DNA of 64,000 nucleotides from Candidatus Obscuribacter sp. (lineage in GTDB: Bacteria > Cyanobacteriota > Vampirovibrionia > Obscuribacterales > Obscuribacteraceae), in contig JADJQZ010000001.1 of the NCBI GenBank assembly GCA_016712465.1, forward strand, positions 2,356,001 through 2,420,000. Reading direction: 5' to 3'. This document shows positions 32,887 to 41,669 of the stretch, piece after piece (position 1 is the stretch's first letter; each line of letters opens with the position of its first letter). The translations under genes were made by a program, and so were the position numbers. The notes below the pieces were generated by a model that saw only the letters and a list, made by a program, of their open reading frames with translations, was not told the origin of the DNA and did not search any database.

Positions 32887-34113
32887 ATGAACCTTGGTGA
32901 AATCAGCATTGATGTGGAGAATCTCAAGGGCAGCCGTGCCGGGCGCAGCTTCGACCTGACGCTTGATGAGTTGCATTTGCTTGAGACCGCCTGCAACTAT
33001 CCCAACTGGCAGCCTACGCCGCTAGAACTGGCTCAGGCTGTGTCAAGACCGGAGAGTCCCTGTGATGAGGTGAAGCTTTCTCAGCTTTTGCTAGCCCTGA
33101 GAAATAAGCTCGATCCGGCTTGCGACACCATTTTTCCGCAGCTTTTCTCCAGCACCCAAACAGCTACTTTTACCAGGCAGGTTGACCCTTATGTGGGCTC
33201 GGTGCTGGCTGATCGCTATGTTCTGACCAAACTGATCGGCGGCGGCAGTTCCAGTTTGGTTTACCAGGGGCGTCGGCGCCACGACAATAAGCCCGTGGCG
33301 GTCAAGCTCCTCATTATCAATTCTCGCAGTTCCCCTGAAGTGCTGGCCCGCTTCAAGCGAGAAGCCCGCTTGAACAGTGCCCTTGTGCACAAAAATATTG
33401 TGGCGGTGGAAGACTACGGCGTGGGCGAGCGCGACCAGCCCTTTCTGGTCATGGAACTCCTGGACGGGGCAACCCTACAAGAGATTGTGGAAAAGCACGG
33501 TTTGCCCAATCTGGTAGAGGTTCTAGGCTTCTTCCGGCAGGTCTGCGAAGGGCTGGCTTACGCCCACAGTCAGGGCATCGTGCACCGGGACATCAAGCCC
33601 AACAATATGATGGTCATGGGCAGCGGTGAGTCAGGCTTTACTGTCAAGATCGTTGATTTCGGTCTGGCCAGACTGGCGGAGAACGATAATCCCAATACCG
33701 AAGTAACCCAGGCCGGTAATGTGGTGGGCAGCCCTCCTTATATGAGCCCCGAGCAGTGTCGGGGTGAGCAAGTAGATCACCGCTCCGATATCTATTCCTT
33801 GGGTTGCAGCCTCTACGAGATGTTGCACGGCGATCTTCCCTACCTTGGTAAAGACCCGGTCAGTGTCATGATCAAGCATCTCAAGGCGCCCATACCGGAG
33901 ATGGAAGTAAAGAAAGCCGACAGCGAAGTCAATGCCGAACTCAATAAAGTGGTAAGTCGATGCCTGGCTAAGGAGCGGGACGCCCGCTACCAGAGCGCCA
34001 CGGAAGTTGCTAACGAACTGGCCCGCTGCGAGGCGCTTTTACAAAAAGAGAAGCCAGGCACCTGGGAGCCCAAGAACAAGGTTTTGAGCTGGTTGGCGGC
34101 TCGGTTTCGTTAG
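32887..34113 (+). CDS. Ser/Thr protein kinase with N-terminal winged-helix-like domain
   Basis: The 408 residues contain a complete Hanks-type kinase at ~108-380: Gly-rich loop LIGGGSSSLVY, K140 in VAVKLL, HRD loop with D235 (IVHRDIKPNN), DFG D257 and the SPEQC activation-segment end. The first ~95 residues (SFDLTLDELHLLETA, later LSQLLLALRNKLDP) look like an OmpR-type winged helix, so this may be a kinase fused to a DNA-binding domain. No membrane segment is present. The gene overlaps the convergent VanX-like gene by 4 bp. Confidence 0.88.
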   Translation: MNLGEISIDVENLKGSRAGRSFDLTLDELHLLETACNYPNWQPTPLELAQAVSRPESPCDEVKLSQLLLALRNKLDPACDTIFPQLFSSTQTATFTRQVDPYVGSVLADRYVLTKLIGGGSSSLVYQGRRRHDNKPVAVKLLIINSRSSPEVLARFKREARLNSALVHKNIVAVEDYGVGERDQPFLVMELLDGATLQEIVEKHGLPNLVEVLGFFRQVCEGLAYAHSQGIVHRDIKPNNMMVMGSGESGFTVKIVDFGLARLAENDNPNTEVTQAGNVVGSPPYMSPEQCRGEQVDHRSDIYSLGCSLYEMLHGDLPYLGKDPVSVMIKHLKAPIPEMEVKKADSEVNAELNKVVSRCLAKERDARYQSATEVANELARCEALLQKEKPGTWEPKNKVLSWLAARFR

Positions 34114-34997
34114 ATATTGTCGGGCAGACCGTAATAGGCCTTTTCCGCAGAGACCGTCTCGCCTTGCTGCCTGAGCCTGTTTTTCCTGTTCATCAACCAC
34201 ATCTGGTTACCGCAGTCATAGTGCCACCATTCATAGGGGTAGTTCTCGAACCCGGCAGAAAACATTGCCCAGTAGAGTATGCGCCTGTTTTCCCTGGCCG
34301 TTTGCCTTGATAAACCGGAGAGCTTTGCCGGTTTCTCAAAGTAGGTGGTATGTGAAAGTTCACTGTCATCGTCGAAGATACCGCCCATGAAGAGCGGTTC
34401 TTTAGTGACTATCGTCCGCAGGGTGAGGTCTACCGCTGCACCGGTAGCATGGGTTGGCCAGGTGCGAGGATTGTTTTTCTGGAACTGCTCGGCGCTGGAA
34501 CAGTAGCGTCCGGCCAGGCTTTTGAGCATTGCGTCGCCGGCTCTGGGGTATTCTCTGGCGGCCCGTTCTTTGAAAAATTGAAAGAGTTGAGCTTGCAGAG
34601 CAACGGGGCGGTAGCCGTCCAGTACCAGCACTTCCAGCCCCTGCCCTTTCAGGCTTTCGTTTACTTGCTGCAGTTTGCGTGCCAGCCCCAGTCGCAGTCT
34701 CGGCCTGGCTTCCGCCCCGGCAAATGCCCGCCCGTAAGGGAGATTGAAACCATCCCGGCGAGCATAGAACGAGGCGCAGGCAATACCGTAGTCTTCCAGC
34801 ACCACCAGTGGTTCACGGTTTTCGGCGGCGGCCGTATCGACCGGTTGGTCTTTGTAAGAAAGAGCGGTTGCCGCTCTGGAGGGTTGCAGCTTCGGCAGAG
34901 CCCGCTCTTTCCAGTGGCCCTCGGCGGCAGTGGCACTGCCTGTAATGGCAAAGACGGACACTATGGCAAGCAAGGACCGCCGCAATATACTTTTCAC
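34110..34997 (-). CDS. Exported D-Ala-D-Ala dipeptidase (VanX/DdpX-type, M15D)
   Basis: GTG 34997 with an AAGGG site is preferred; it opens a signal peptide (KSILRR, hydrophobic core, cleavage near ATA-AE). The enzyme core has the M15D zinc motifs: LVLDGYRPVALQ, THATGAAVDLTL (HxxGxAxD) and the final EWWH. Such zinc enzymes hydrolyse D-Ala-D-Ala in peptidoglycan turnover (DdpX) or vancomycin resistance (VanX). No vanA/H genes are near, so a recycling role is favoured. It lies 8 bp after trhO on the same strand. Confidence 0.88.
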   Translation of the reverse strand: MKSILRRSLLAIVSVFAITGSATAAEGHWKERALPKLQPSRAATALSYKDQPVDTAAAENREPLVVLEDYGIACASFYARRDGFNLPYGRAFAGAEARPRLRLGLARKLQQVNESLKGQGLEVLVLDGYRPVALQAQLFQFFKERAAREYPRAGDAMLKSLAGRYCSSAEQFQKNNPRTWPTHATGAAVDLTLRTIVTKEPLFMGGIFDDDSELSHTTYFEKPAKLSGLSRQTARENRRILYWAMFSAGFENYPYEWWHYDCGNQMWLMNRKNRLRQQGETVSAEKAYYGLPDNI

Positions 34998-35005
34998 TAT
35001 TGCCC

Positions 35006-35821
35006 TTAGCCCGGCAACTGACACTGTGCCGTACTTTTCTTGGTGCGCCCTTCGTAATCCTTGACCGTTTCCTTGAGGGAGGGATCGAGAGCTACCCTTT
35101 CATCAAAGACAAAGCATTCGCCTTGATAGTGCGCGCCGCCCACTTTCTCGAAATATCTAAGGATGCCGCCGTCCAACTGGTAGACTCGGGGCAACTGCAG
35201 CTCTTGCATGAAAAGGGCTGCTTTCTCGCAGCGTATACCGCCTGTGCAAAAGGAGACCACTGTTTTTTCTTTCAGTGAACGGGCGCTTTCACTTTCTTTG
35301 GCCAGGTCCTCTTTGAGGGCATCGGGAAACTGGCTGAAGCGCTCAATGTTGAAATGCTGCGCGTTTTCAAAAGTTCCTATGGCCACTTCAAAAGCATTGC
35401 GCGTGTCGAGCATGACCACCGGGCGTCCTTCATCATCATGACCGCGATCCAGCCATTCTTTCAGCTTCTCGGGGCTGACGGCCGGTGCCCTTTGACCGGA
35501 AGGATTAATGGTGGGGTGACGCATGGTGATGATTTCTTTCACCAATCTGACCACCATTTTGCCGAAGGGCTGATGATTGGAATAGCCTACCACTGCCTGT
35601 CTTCCGAAGTCGTCGCCCAGATAAATATCCTGCCGAAGGAAGGTCATGAACTGATCGAGGGTGTCTTGCGGTGCGGCCAGGAAGAGATTGATTCCCTCCG
35701 GGGAAAGCAGGATAGTGCCTTTCAAACCAAGGCGGTCAGCCTCGGCTTTGAAGATAGGCTGCCAATTTGCCGGATCTGCTACGGCCTGGAATTTGTAAGC
35801 GGAAATGTTGACGATTTGCAT
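35006..35821 (-). CDS. trhO: tRNA uridine hydroxylase, rhodanese-like (TrhO)
   Basis: The 271 residues match the TrhO/YceA layout: an N-terminal acylphosphatase-like domain (ISAYKF, LKGTILLSPEGIN), a rhodanese domain with VVMLDTRNAFEVAIG, and the active-site loop CTGGIRCEKA (C192, C198). TrhO makes 5-hydroxyuridine at the wobble position 34 of certain tRNAs, a step towards mo5U/cmo5U. The length is slightly shorter than the E. coli protein, which has a C-terminal Cys-rich region not seen here. It is co-directional with the VanX-like gene downstream. Confidence 0.9.
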   Translation of the reverse strand: MQIVNISAYKFQAVADPANWQPIFKAEADRLGLKGTILLSPEGINLFLAAPQDTLDQFMTFLRQDIYLGDDFGRQAVVGYSNHQPFGKMVVRLVKEIITMRHPTINPSGQRAPAVSPEKLKEWLDRGHDDEGRPVVMLDTRNAFEVAIGTFENAQHFNIERFSQFPDALKEDLAKESESARSLKEKTVVSFCTGGIRCEKAALFMQELQLPRVYQLDGGILRYFEKVGGAHYQGECFVFDERVALDPSLKETVKDYEGRTKKSTAQCQLPG

Positions 35822-35983
35822 GGAGTTATTATATTGACAAATCGCCTGGTTTGAGCGCCAGGCTGGAGGTCTAAGAGAAAATTGTTCTCAGGTGCCTGGT
35901 CTTCCGTCTCGCTCAGATTGTCGCAATGCCTATATAATTGCAGTTTTCTCAGGGACCTCGGTCACTAAAGTTTGGGTAAACAA

Positions 35984-36979
35984 ATGCAATATCGTCAATT
36001 GGGAGAGTCTGATCTCCAGGTTTCAAGCATAATCTTCGGTGCCTGGGCGATTGGTGGCTGGATGTGGGGCGGCGCCGAGGAAAAGGACGCCATCGAGGCC
36101 ATTCACGCTTCTATCGATGGTGGTGCCACTTCCATCGATACCGCTGCCGTATACGGTTACGGACGTTCCGAAGAAATAGTGGCCAGAGCCGTGAGCGGAC
36201 GCCGCGACAAGGTGCAGCTTCTCACTAAGTATGGGCTTCGCTGGGATGCCACTGAGGGTGAGCATTTCTTCGATTGGAGCGATGAGCAGGGTACCAGGCA
36301 CATTTATCGCAATGCCCGCAAGAAGAGCATCATCGCCGAATGCGAAGCCAGTTTGCGGCGCCTGAACACCGATTACATCGATCTGTATCAGTGCCACTGG
36401 CGCGACCCTTCCACCCTTGTGGAAGAGACCATGGAAGCCATGAATGAGCTTGTGGCCCAGGGTAAAGTGCGGGCCGTGGGCGTCAGCAATTTTTGCGCCG
36501 ATGACATCGCCGCCGCCGGCAAAGTTACCCGGGTGGCCTCTAATCAGCCGCCCTACAGTATGGTTTTGCGCGATATAGAGAAAGATATTGTGCCTTATTG
36601 CCTGGCGCATAAGATCTCGCTTCTCGTCTACAGCCCGCTGCAAAGGGGGCTTTTGACCGGCAAGTTTAAGCCCGATGCAGTCTTCAAGGACGGTGATCAT
36701 CGGGGCAAGCAGAGCCATTTTCAGCCTGAGAACATCAAACGCACCAATGCTTTTCTGGAGCGCATCAAACCCATTGCCGAGGACCATGGCGCCACTTTAG
36801 GTCAACTTGTTATAGCCTGGACCATTGCCCAGCCCGGTATCACTGCCGCCATCGTCGGCGCCAGAGACGCGGCGCAGACTGTTGAGAACCTCAAGGCCGC
36901 CAGTATTGAATTGAGCGCCACCGAGCTTGCCACCATTAATCGGGAACTGGAAACCCTCACCCTCGTGGCGGCATCCTGA
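35984..36979 (+). CDS. Aldo/keto reductase
   Basis: ATG 35984 (MQYRQLGESDLQVS) matches the usual AKR start; an upstream TTG at 35972 is possible. The TIM-barrel tetrad motifs are present: SIDTAAVYGYGRSEE (Asp and Tyr), LLTKYG (Lys) and LYQCHWRD (His). The region GVSNF and the late AIVGARDAAQ NADPH site also fit. Enzymes of this AKR group reduce aldehydes and keto sugars with NADPH; the substrate is unknown. The gene stands alone. Confidence 0.92.
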   Translation: MQYRQLGESDLQVSSIIFGAWAIGGWMWGGAEEKDAIEAIHASIDGGATSIDTAAVYGYGRSEEIVARAVSGRRDKVQLLTKYGLRWDATEGEHFFDWSDEQGTRHIYRNARKKSIIAECEASLRRLNTDYIDLYQCHWRDPSTLVEETMEAMNELVAQGKVRAVGVSNFCADDIAAAGKVTRVASNQPPYSMVLRDIEKDIVPYCLAHKISLLVYSPLQRGLLTGKFKPDAVFKDGDHRGKQSHFQPENIKRTNAFLERIKPIAEDHGATLGQLVIAWTIAQPGITAAIVGARDAAQTVENLKAASIELSATELATINRELETLTLVAAS

Positions 36980-37044
36980 GTTTCGCCTGACTTTCTGCGA
37001 GGCATAAAGCAGGAAGGAAATAGATTCTCAGCGCGAGTTACAGG

Positions 37045-38307
37045 ATGAGCGAGAAAATTTTAGATGGGCATCCGGATGCTCCTTTGGGAGCTGGTCTTGC
37101 TCAACGCTCGCTTTCTGAGAAACTTGTCGATCAAGGTGAGCTATTCTGGGGAGCCTTGAAGCAAGCCCCGGACTCTTTTAAGGCAGCCGGGCAGGAAGCT
37201 CTTTCCAAGCCCGGAGACACTGCCTTGATGACGGCGGCTAGCTTCGGTCTTGGTGCGGCTGTGGCAGTCTTAAGCAAGCGTCCCGATCTGCTTGGTCAGA
37301 CCGTGAAGCCTCTTATCGAGAACACCCTCCATAATGGCGGCAAGGTTTTGAGCGGCACGGCGCTGGTAGATCTTACCGGCAAGACAGTCGCTCCCTCTTA
37401 TGCTGTTTGGAAAGACCCGGGCAAACTGGAGAGCAGTCAGGCACTTCTGGGGTCTCGCCTGGGTCGGGGTGCTTTCGATTACGGTTTGAACCTTAGCTCC
37501 GGGGCTGCCGGCTTCCTTAGTGTTTCCAGGCTGGGCCATGCCGGTTTGCATCCCTCGGCAATCGGCGCCGGCTTTGAAGGTCTGCACCGGCAGGGGGAGG
37601 CGCTCAAGCAGCTGCCTGCCAGTGTCAAGGCGGAAAACTTTCTCGGGCGAGGCGGCAACGGTGCCGTCTACAAGCTGGATTTTAGCGATGACTTTGTGGT
37701 CAAAGTGCCTGAATTCAAAACTAAAACGCCCGTATTGGGTGAGCTGGAGAAGGTTGACGACATCATGCCCGGGTCCAATATTGGTCAGCCCGTGGCAAAA
37801 ATGGGCGACTATTTGATCTTGAAGAAGCAAAATGGTTTTCCGGCCGGCTCTCCCGATGCCAGAAGTCGCCGTGCCATGAGCCCAGAGGCCGCCGAGGCGG
37901 TTTATGCCCGCAGTATTCAGGAAAGTGCTGCGCTCCCTCAGTCAGCCTATGATGAGTTGGCTGTGCTGATGATGCAGTTGGAAAAGCGCGGTCTGCAATT
38001 CGACCCCTCCAAACCCGGTAACATCTTGATCGATTCTGCCGCCAGGCGCTTCAACCTGGTTGATATCAGCCCGACCAGTGCGGTTCGACCGCATAAGCAC
38101 ACGGTCTCCGATATGATCGTGCCCCTGGTTGACAATTACTTTACCGGTTCGGTTCTCAGCGATAAAGGGCTCAAGTATCGCCCCCAACTGGCGGAGATAA
38201 TCACTAAAGCCACGAAAGCCGCCCGCAATGCTTCCATGCATCCCGCCCACGAAGGTGATTCCTCTTTGCGCTATAGTTATCAGTTAGCAGGTTTGAAGCC
38301 GCCCTGA
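37045..38307 (+). CDS. Kinase-like protein with atypical catalytic loop
   Basis: The 420 residues have an N-terminal ~190-residue Ala/Gly/Leu-rich helical part, then a kinase-like fold: Gly-rich loop FLGRGGNGAVYKL (~199-211), K220 in FVVKVPEF, a hinge-like YLILKK, catalytic-loop analogue D320 and N326 in QFDPSKPGNILID (no HRD) and D340 in NLVDISP in place of DFG. Essential Lys, Asp, Asn and second Asp are thus conserved, so activity is possible but on a divergent scaffold, as in lipid or small-molecule kinases. It forms an operon with the membrane gene that starts 25 bp downstream. Confidence 0.65.
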   Translation: MSEKILDGHPDAPLGAGLAQRSLSEKLVDQGELFWGALKQAPDSFKAAGQEALSKPGDTALMTAASFGLGAAVAVLSKRPDLLGQTVKPLIENTLHNGGKVLSGTALVDLTGKTVAPSYAVWKDPGKLESSQALLGSRLGRGAFDYGLNLSSGAAGFLSVSRLGHAGLHPSAIGAGFEGLHRQGEALKQLPASVKAENFLGRGGNGAVYKLDFSDDFVVKVPEFKTKTPVLGELEKVDDIMPGSNIGQPVAKMGDYLILKKQNGFPAGSPDARSRRAMSPEAAEAVYARSIQESAALPQSAYDELAVLMMQLEKRGLQFDPSKPGNILIDSAARRFNLVDISPTSAVRPHKHTVSDMIVPLVDNYFTGSVLSDKGLKYRPQLAEIITKATKAARNASMHPAHEGDSSLRYSYQLAGLKPP

Positions 38308-38331
38308 AGCCTTTTGAAAGTTGGAGTGCCA

Positions 38332-38901
38332 TTGTCCGAACTTCCCAGTCAAATCAAAGCCGATGCCGATGGTGCCACTTTCTTGGCTCCTTATGGTAAG
38401 AGCCGGTACTCCCTTGAGCTTTCTATGTCCAGTGCCGACCTCTTGGCCCGCCTGAAGGAGGACACCACCTCCGGTTTCGGACTGATGCTGCGCAGCAAAC
38501 CCTTCTACGGCAAGGTCAGTGCCGACGGCTTCAAGCTGCGCTCCACCCGCGTCAGCACAAGAAATTCCTGGTCGCCGCAGGTAGTGGGCCGCGTCAAAGC
38601 CGGCAGTCGTGAAAACACTTGTCTGGTGGAGTTCAGCTTTGACCTGCCTACCTCCATCAAGATTGCCTCACCGCTGGTCTTTATTTCCTTCTTAGTGGTG
38701 CTTATAGCGCTCCTGCCTGAGCTTACTTCTCCAGGCAAAGCCGTCTTTCTACTCTTTCAGTTTCTCTTCCTTGCCACCATCATTCCGCTTTCTCTCTACA
38801 TGGGTCTGCGCCTCGGCAAAAAAGACAAGCAGCATATCCTTGAATACTTCCAGAACTTGCCCGGGGCCAAACTTTCAGTGCAGAAGCGCTTGATCGAGTA
38901 A
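38332..38901 (+). CDS. Membrane protein with two C-terminal spans
   Basis: TTG 38332 with GGAG 5 nt upstream is preferred over TTG 38314. The ~189 residues have a soluble strand-rich N-terminal part (GATFLAPYG, FYGKVSADGFKLRS, GRVKAGSRENTCLVEFSF) and two hydrophobic helices (~116-135 and ~143-163), followed by a charged tail. It follows the kinase-like gene and may be its membrane partner; no family is recognised. Confidence 0.6.
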   Translation: MSELPSQIKADADGATFLAPYGKSRYSLELSMSSADLLARLKEDTTSGFGLMLRSKPFYGKVSADGFKLRSTRVSTRNSWSPQVVGRVKAGSRENTCLVEFSFDLPTSIKIASPLVFISFLVVLIALLPELTSPGKAVFLLFQFLFLATIIPLSLYMGLRLGKKDKQHILEYFQNLPGAKLSVQKRLIE

Positions 38902-38946
38902 ATGATTTCGCTCAGCCAATATTCTCAGTAAACCTTCCTATTGCCC

Positions 38947-39564
38947 TCAGAACTTAACCCGCATTTGTGCCGCACATACTGCCGATACGCCTCCCAGAGG
39001 CGGAATGCAGGTGAGGTCAACGGCTACGTTCTTACCTTCAATAGAGGCAAGCGGCAAGAGCATTGGTGTGGGAAAGCCTTTCAAAGCCTTGTAACCAGAG
39101 ATCAAACCGGCTTGCAGACCTAGTTTGACCGGTCCGTATTGATAGGGGGTGTAGTGGTAGGCTGCGTAAAAGCTGTCTTTATGAATGCTGTTTCGGTAAT
39201 AGCCAAAGGCTACAGCACTCTCGTCATCGAGGCGCCGCAGGATGCCTACGCCGTAATTTGTTTCATTGTAATTGGCCTGCCGATTCTGGTGATAAGAAAG
39301 TGCGCCTAATTGCAGCCAGGTATCATGCTTGTTTTGCAGATCAATCTTGAGTTTGCCTTCCTCCTGGTTGAAGTTTATGCCGGCATCTTTCAATTTCTCT
39401 GAGCCGCCCCAGATGCTCTTGCCTTGCGCTCCTTGAGCGTCGCCCATGAGCTGCCAGGACTGTCTGGAGAGGTCTTCTTGCAGAGCTTCTCTGGGCAGGG
39501 TCAGATTCAAAGGCTTATCTTCAAGCGCAGGCTTCGCCTCGCTGACGGCAGTCTCAGCAGTCAT
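38947..39564 (-). CDS. Beta-barrel-like protein without evident signal peptide
   Basis: The 205 residues end in an alternating strand pattern typical of a small outer-membrane barrel: TNYGVGILRRL, AVAFGYYRNS, SFYAAYHYTPY, VKLGLQAGLISGY, and a terminal aromatic-ending strand (AAQMRVKF). This resembles small PagP-like or acyloxyacyl-hydrolase-like barrels. The ATG directly follows an in-frame TAA, and no frame upstream supplies a signal peptide, so the protein either has an unusual export route or is a truncated gene. The N-terminus is acidic. It would sit in the outer membrane if exported. Confidence 0.55.
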   Translation of the reverse strand: MTAETAVSEAKPALEDKPLNLTLPREALQEDLSRQSWQLMGDAQGAQGKSIWGGSEKLKDAGINFNQEEGKLKIDLQNKHDTWLQLGALSYHQNRQANYNETNYGVGILRRLDDESAVAFGYYRNSIHKDSFYAAYHYTPYQYGPVKLGLQAGLISGYKALKGFPTPMLLPLASIEGKNVAVDLTCIPPLGGVSAVCAAQMRVKF

Positions 39565-39712
39565 TTATCCAAGGACCTCGGATTGTCTGTTTTTGGGGGA
39601 GGTCCCGAGGATATATCCGCCCCTATATGACAGCAATGGTAAGAATACTAATTACTACCCAAGCTTAGAAACAGATATAGGTTGTGACAGAAATGTGGCA
39701 TGGTCTGCGGGT

Positions 39713-40459
39713 TTAGCCTAAGGATGAGGCCCCGGCATAACTGTTGCCGCCGCGTTGAATGACGAAGTCTGCCGCTTGATTGGCCTTGACCACCAACTCC
39801 TGCCAGGTGAGACCGTCTTTACCGTAAAAGCTGCCGCCGATGCTGGGTACCAGAAAGATGCTCTGGGGACCGGCATAGAAAGGCTGGCTGTTGAAAAACA
39901 CGCCGATACGATCGGCTAGTTGGACGGTTTCTTCTTCCGGCCGGTCGATGAGCATGACGAGTAACTTATCACTGGAGAGCAAGGCCGTTTTTTCTTCCGG
40001 CTTGCCCATGTGAATGATGGCTCTGGACGCGAACCCTAGCGCTTCTTCGTAGGCCGGCATGCCGAACACACCAGCCAGGCTGAAGAGATCGTGGAAACCT
40101 ACCACCAGAAAAGATAAGGGCACCGTACTGTTGTTTACCTGACTGAGAAAGGCTCGCTGACTGGCCTGGGCAATGAAAATTTGCATGGTATCGAAGTCGA
40201 GCAAGGTGTTGGCCACAATCTCGGGAGCCCGGGTCTGGGTCTCCTGACCGGGCGGTTTTAGCGCCTGCATGTTGTGCATTGTGGCCAGTCGTTTGCGGCT
40301 TAGATCGGCTGAGAGTTTGGAATTCTGGCTGTTGACCGGCGGAACAGCGCGGTTTCTGGCGCTGGAATTCGTACCGGCTCCGCCGTCCCGGCGCAATTCA
40401 TTGACCGAGCGACTGAACCAATTGTCGAGGATAACTTTATTTTCCGGGTTTCCCGTCAT
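39713..40459 (-). CDS. Degenerate GGDEF-domain protein
   Basis: ATG 40459 has AAGGTGG 9 nt upstream and is preferred over GTG 40471. After a disordered N-terminal ~85 residues, a GGDEF-like fold follows (FDTMQIFIAQASQRAFLS, PLSFLVVGFHD, EEALGFASRAI, LADRIGVFF, PSIGGSFY, ANQAADFVIQRGGN), but the GG[DE]EF site is replaced by SSDKLL. It therefore should not make cyclic di-GMP and may bind a nucleotide or act as a scaffold. A similar degenerate domain ends the protein at 57621-59222. Confidence 0.65.
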   Translation of the reverse strand: MTGNPENKVILDNWFSRSVNELRRDGGAGTNSSARNRAVPPVNSQNSKLSADLSRKRLATMHNMQALKPPGQETQTRAPEIVANTLLDFDTMQIFIAQASQRAFLSQVNNSTVPLSFLVVGFHDLFSLAGVFGMPAYEEALGFASRAIIHMGKPEEKTALLSSDKLLVMLIDRPEEETVQLADRIGVFFNSQPFYAGPQSIFLVPSIGGSFYGKDGLTWQELVVKANQAADFVIQRGGNSYAGASSLG

Positions 40460-40603
40460 GATGGTTGCCACCTTCTCTGTCCTACTTACAGTTTATTCCC
40501 AGTTTGTGATCTTTTTGTTTGCCCCCCGCCCCGCTGCCTGCTTTGTAACAGTTGCCACGATGTTAAAATTGCTCCTCATTGAGAAGGGTGGTGAGTTTCG
40601 CTT

Positions 40604-41113
40604 ATGTCCATTGAACCTGGGTCTGCTGCTGACTGGGCTGCGGCTCTGACCAACACGGTGGTGCTCCTGTTCATCTACAGACAGCTCAAGCTCATGAATG
40701 TACAGATGATTCAGAACGATGAGCAGGAGCGCTTTCGCCGTTCTCTTGAGTTTATTAAGTTATACAAAGAGCAGTTAGAGCAGACCGACAGCCTTCTGCC
40801 CTGTGAGCTATTGAACGGTGATTTCCTTGAGAAGGAGCCCAGCGGCGAGGATTTCCCGAAACTGCTGGAACTCTTTTATCGCCCCCGGGTGCGGCTCTTT
40901 ACCCTTTTGAATTTGCTCATGGAGCACCAGGAGGTGGAAGAGCGCCTGCTCTTTAATTATTTGATCGATGAATTCAATAACTTTCTGGCCATAGGGGTGA
41001 AGGCGGACGGCTCGGCCGCCTTCATGCAGGGCACCGGCGCCCGTTTGAGTATTTTGCTCACAGCCTGGGGCTCCCAGGTGAAAGCCCGGAAACTTCTCTT
41101 TCCGGTGGGTTAA
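40604..41113 (+). CDS. DUF4760-like membrane-anchored hypothetical protein
   Basis: The 169 residues have a hydrophobic N-terminal segment (DWAAALTNTVVLLFIYRQL, ~10-28), then a long amphipathic helix with MNVQMIQNDEQERFRRSLEF, which resembles DUF4760-type proteins with one anchor and a cytoplasmic helical domain. GGTGAG precedes the ATG. The gene precedes the peroxiredoxin/caspase operon by about 100 bp. Function unknown. Confidence 0.6.
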   Translation: MSIEPGSAADWAAALTNTVVLLFIYRQLKLMNVQMIQNDEQERFRRSLEFIKLYKEQLEQTDSLLPCELLNGDFLEKEPSGEDFPKLLELFYRPRVRLFTLLNLLMEHQEVEERLLFNYLIDEFNNFLAIGVKADGSAAFMQGTGARLSILLTAWGSQVKARKLLFPVG

Positions 41114-41210
41114 AATGCCAGGAAGGAAAAGTCCCACCTTTCCCGTGCTGACCAACCATACCTAAAACTAAGGCAAGTATTGCCCTGACGAAGAGTTAGA
41201 GTTAAGAAAA

Positions 41211-41657
41211 ATGCTGAACGAGACCGCCCCTGACTTTGCCCTGGAAGCTACAAATGGTGAGCAAGTAAAGCTTTCCAGCCTGAAGGGGGCCTTTGTGGTG
41301 CTGGTCTTTTATCCAGCCAATGACACCCCCACCTGTAACGCCCAGCTTGCTGAAATGAGCCTCTCGGCCCAGGAACTGCTGGCCCGCAATGCCCTAGTCT
41401 TTGGGGTCAACACTGCCTCAGCCTCGCGCTCCGGCGACTATTGTCTGCGCAAACGACTGACCTTCCCCATTCTCTCCGACCCGGGCGGCGCCGTGGCCAG
41501 GCAGTACAAGGCCTTTACCGCCTGGATCGGCTTAAATCGTCGCACCGTGGTGGTAGTCTCCCCCGAGGGTTCCATCTGCTTCTATGAGAAGGGTAAGCCC
41601 CCGGCCAGTAAGATTCTGGCGGTCATCGATAACTTGCGCGCTCCGGCGGAGGCTTGA
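41211..41657 (+). CDS. Peroxiredoxin, Bcp/PrxQ type
   Basis: The 148 residues match AhpC/TSA thioredoxin-fold peroxiredoxins: start APDFALEATNG, the peroxidatic motif PANDTPTC (C42), a second Cys (C78) that may resolve the disulfide, and LSDPGGAVARQYKA. Bcp-type enzymes reduce peroxides with thioredoxin. There is no signal peptide. The gene is 12 bp upstream of the first exported caspase of the operon, a pairing that suggests a shared redox-stress setting; this is inference. Confidence 0.9.
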   Translation: MLNETAPDFALEATNGEQVKLSSLKGAFVVLVFYPANDTPTCNAQLAEMSLSAQELLARNALVFGVNTASASRSGDYCLRKRLTFPILSDPGGAVARQYKAFTAWIGLNRRTVVVVSPEGSICFYEKGKPPASKILAVIDNLRAPAEA

Positions 41658-41669
41658 GGCTTAGAACTG

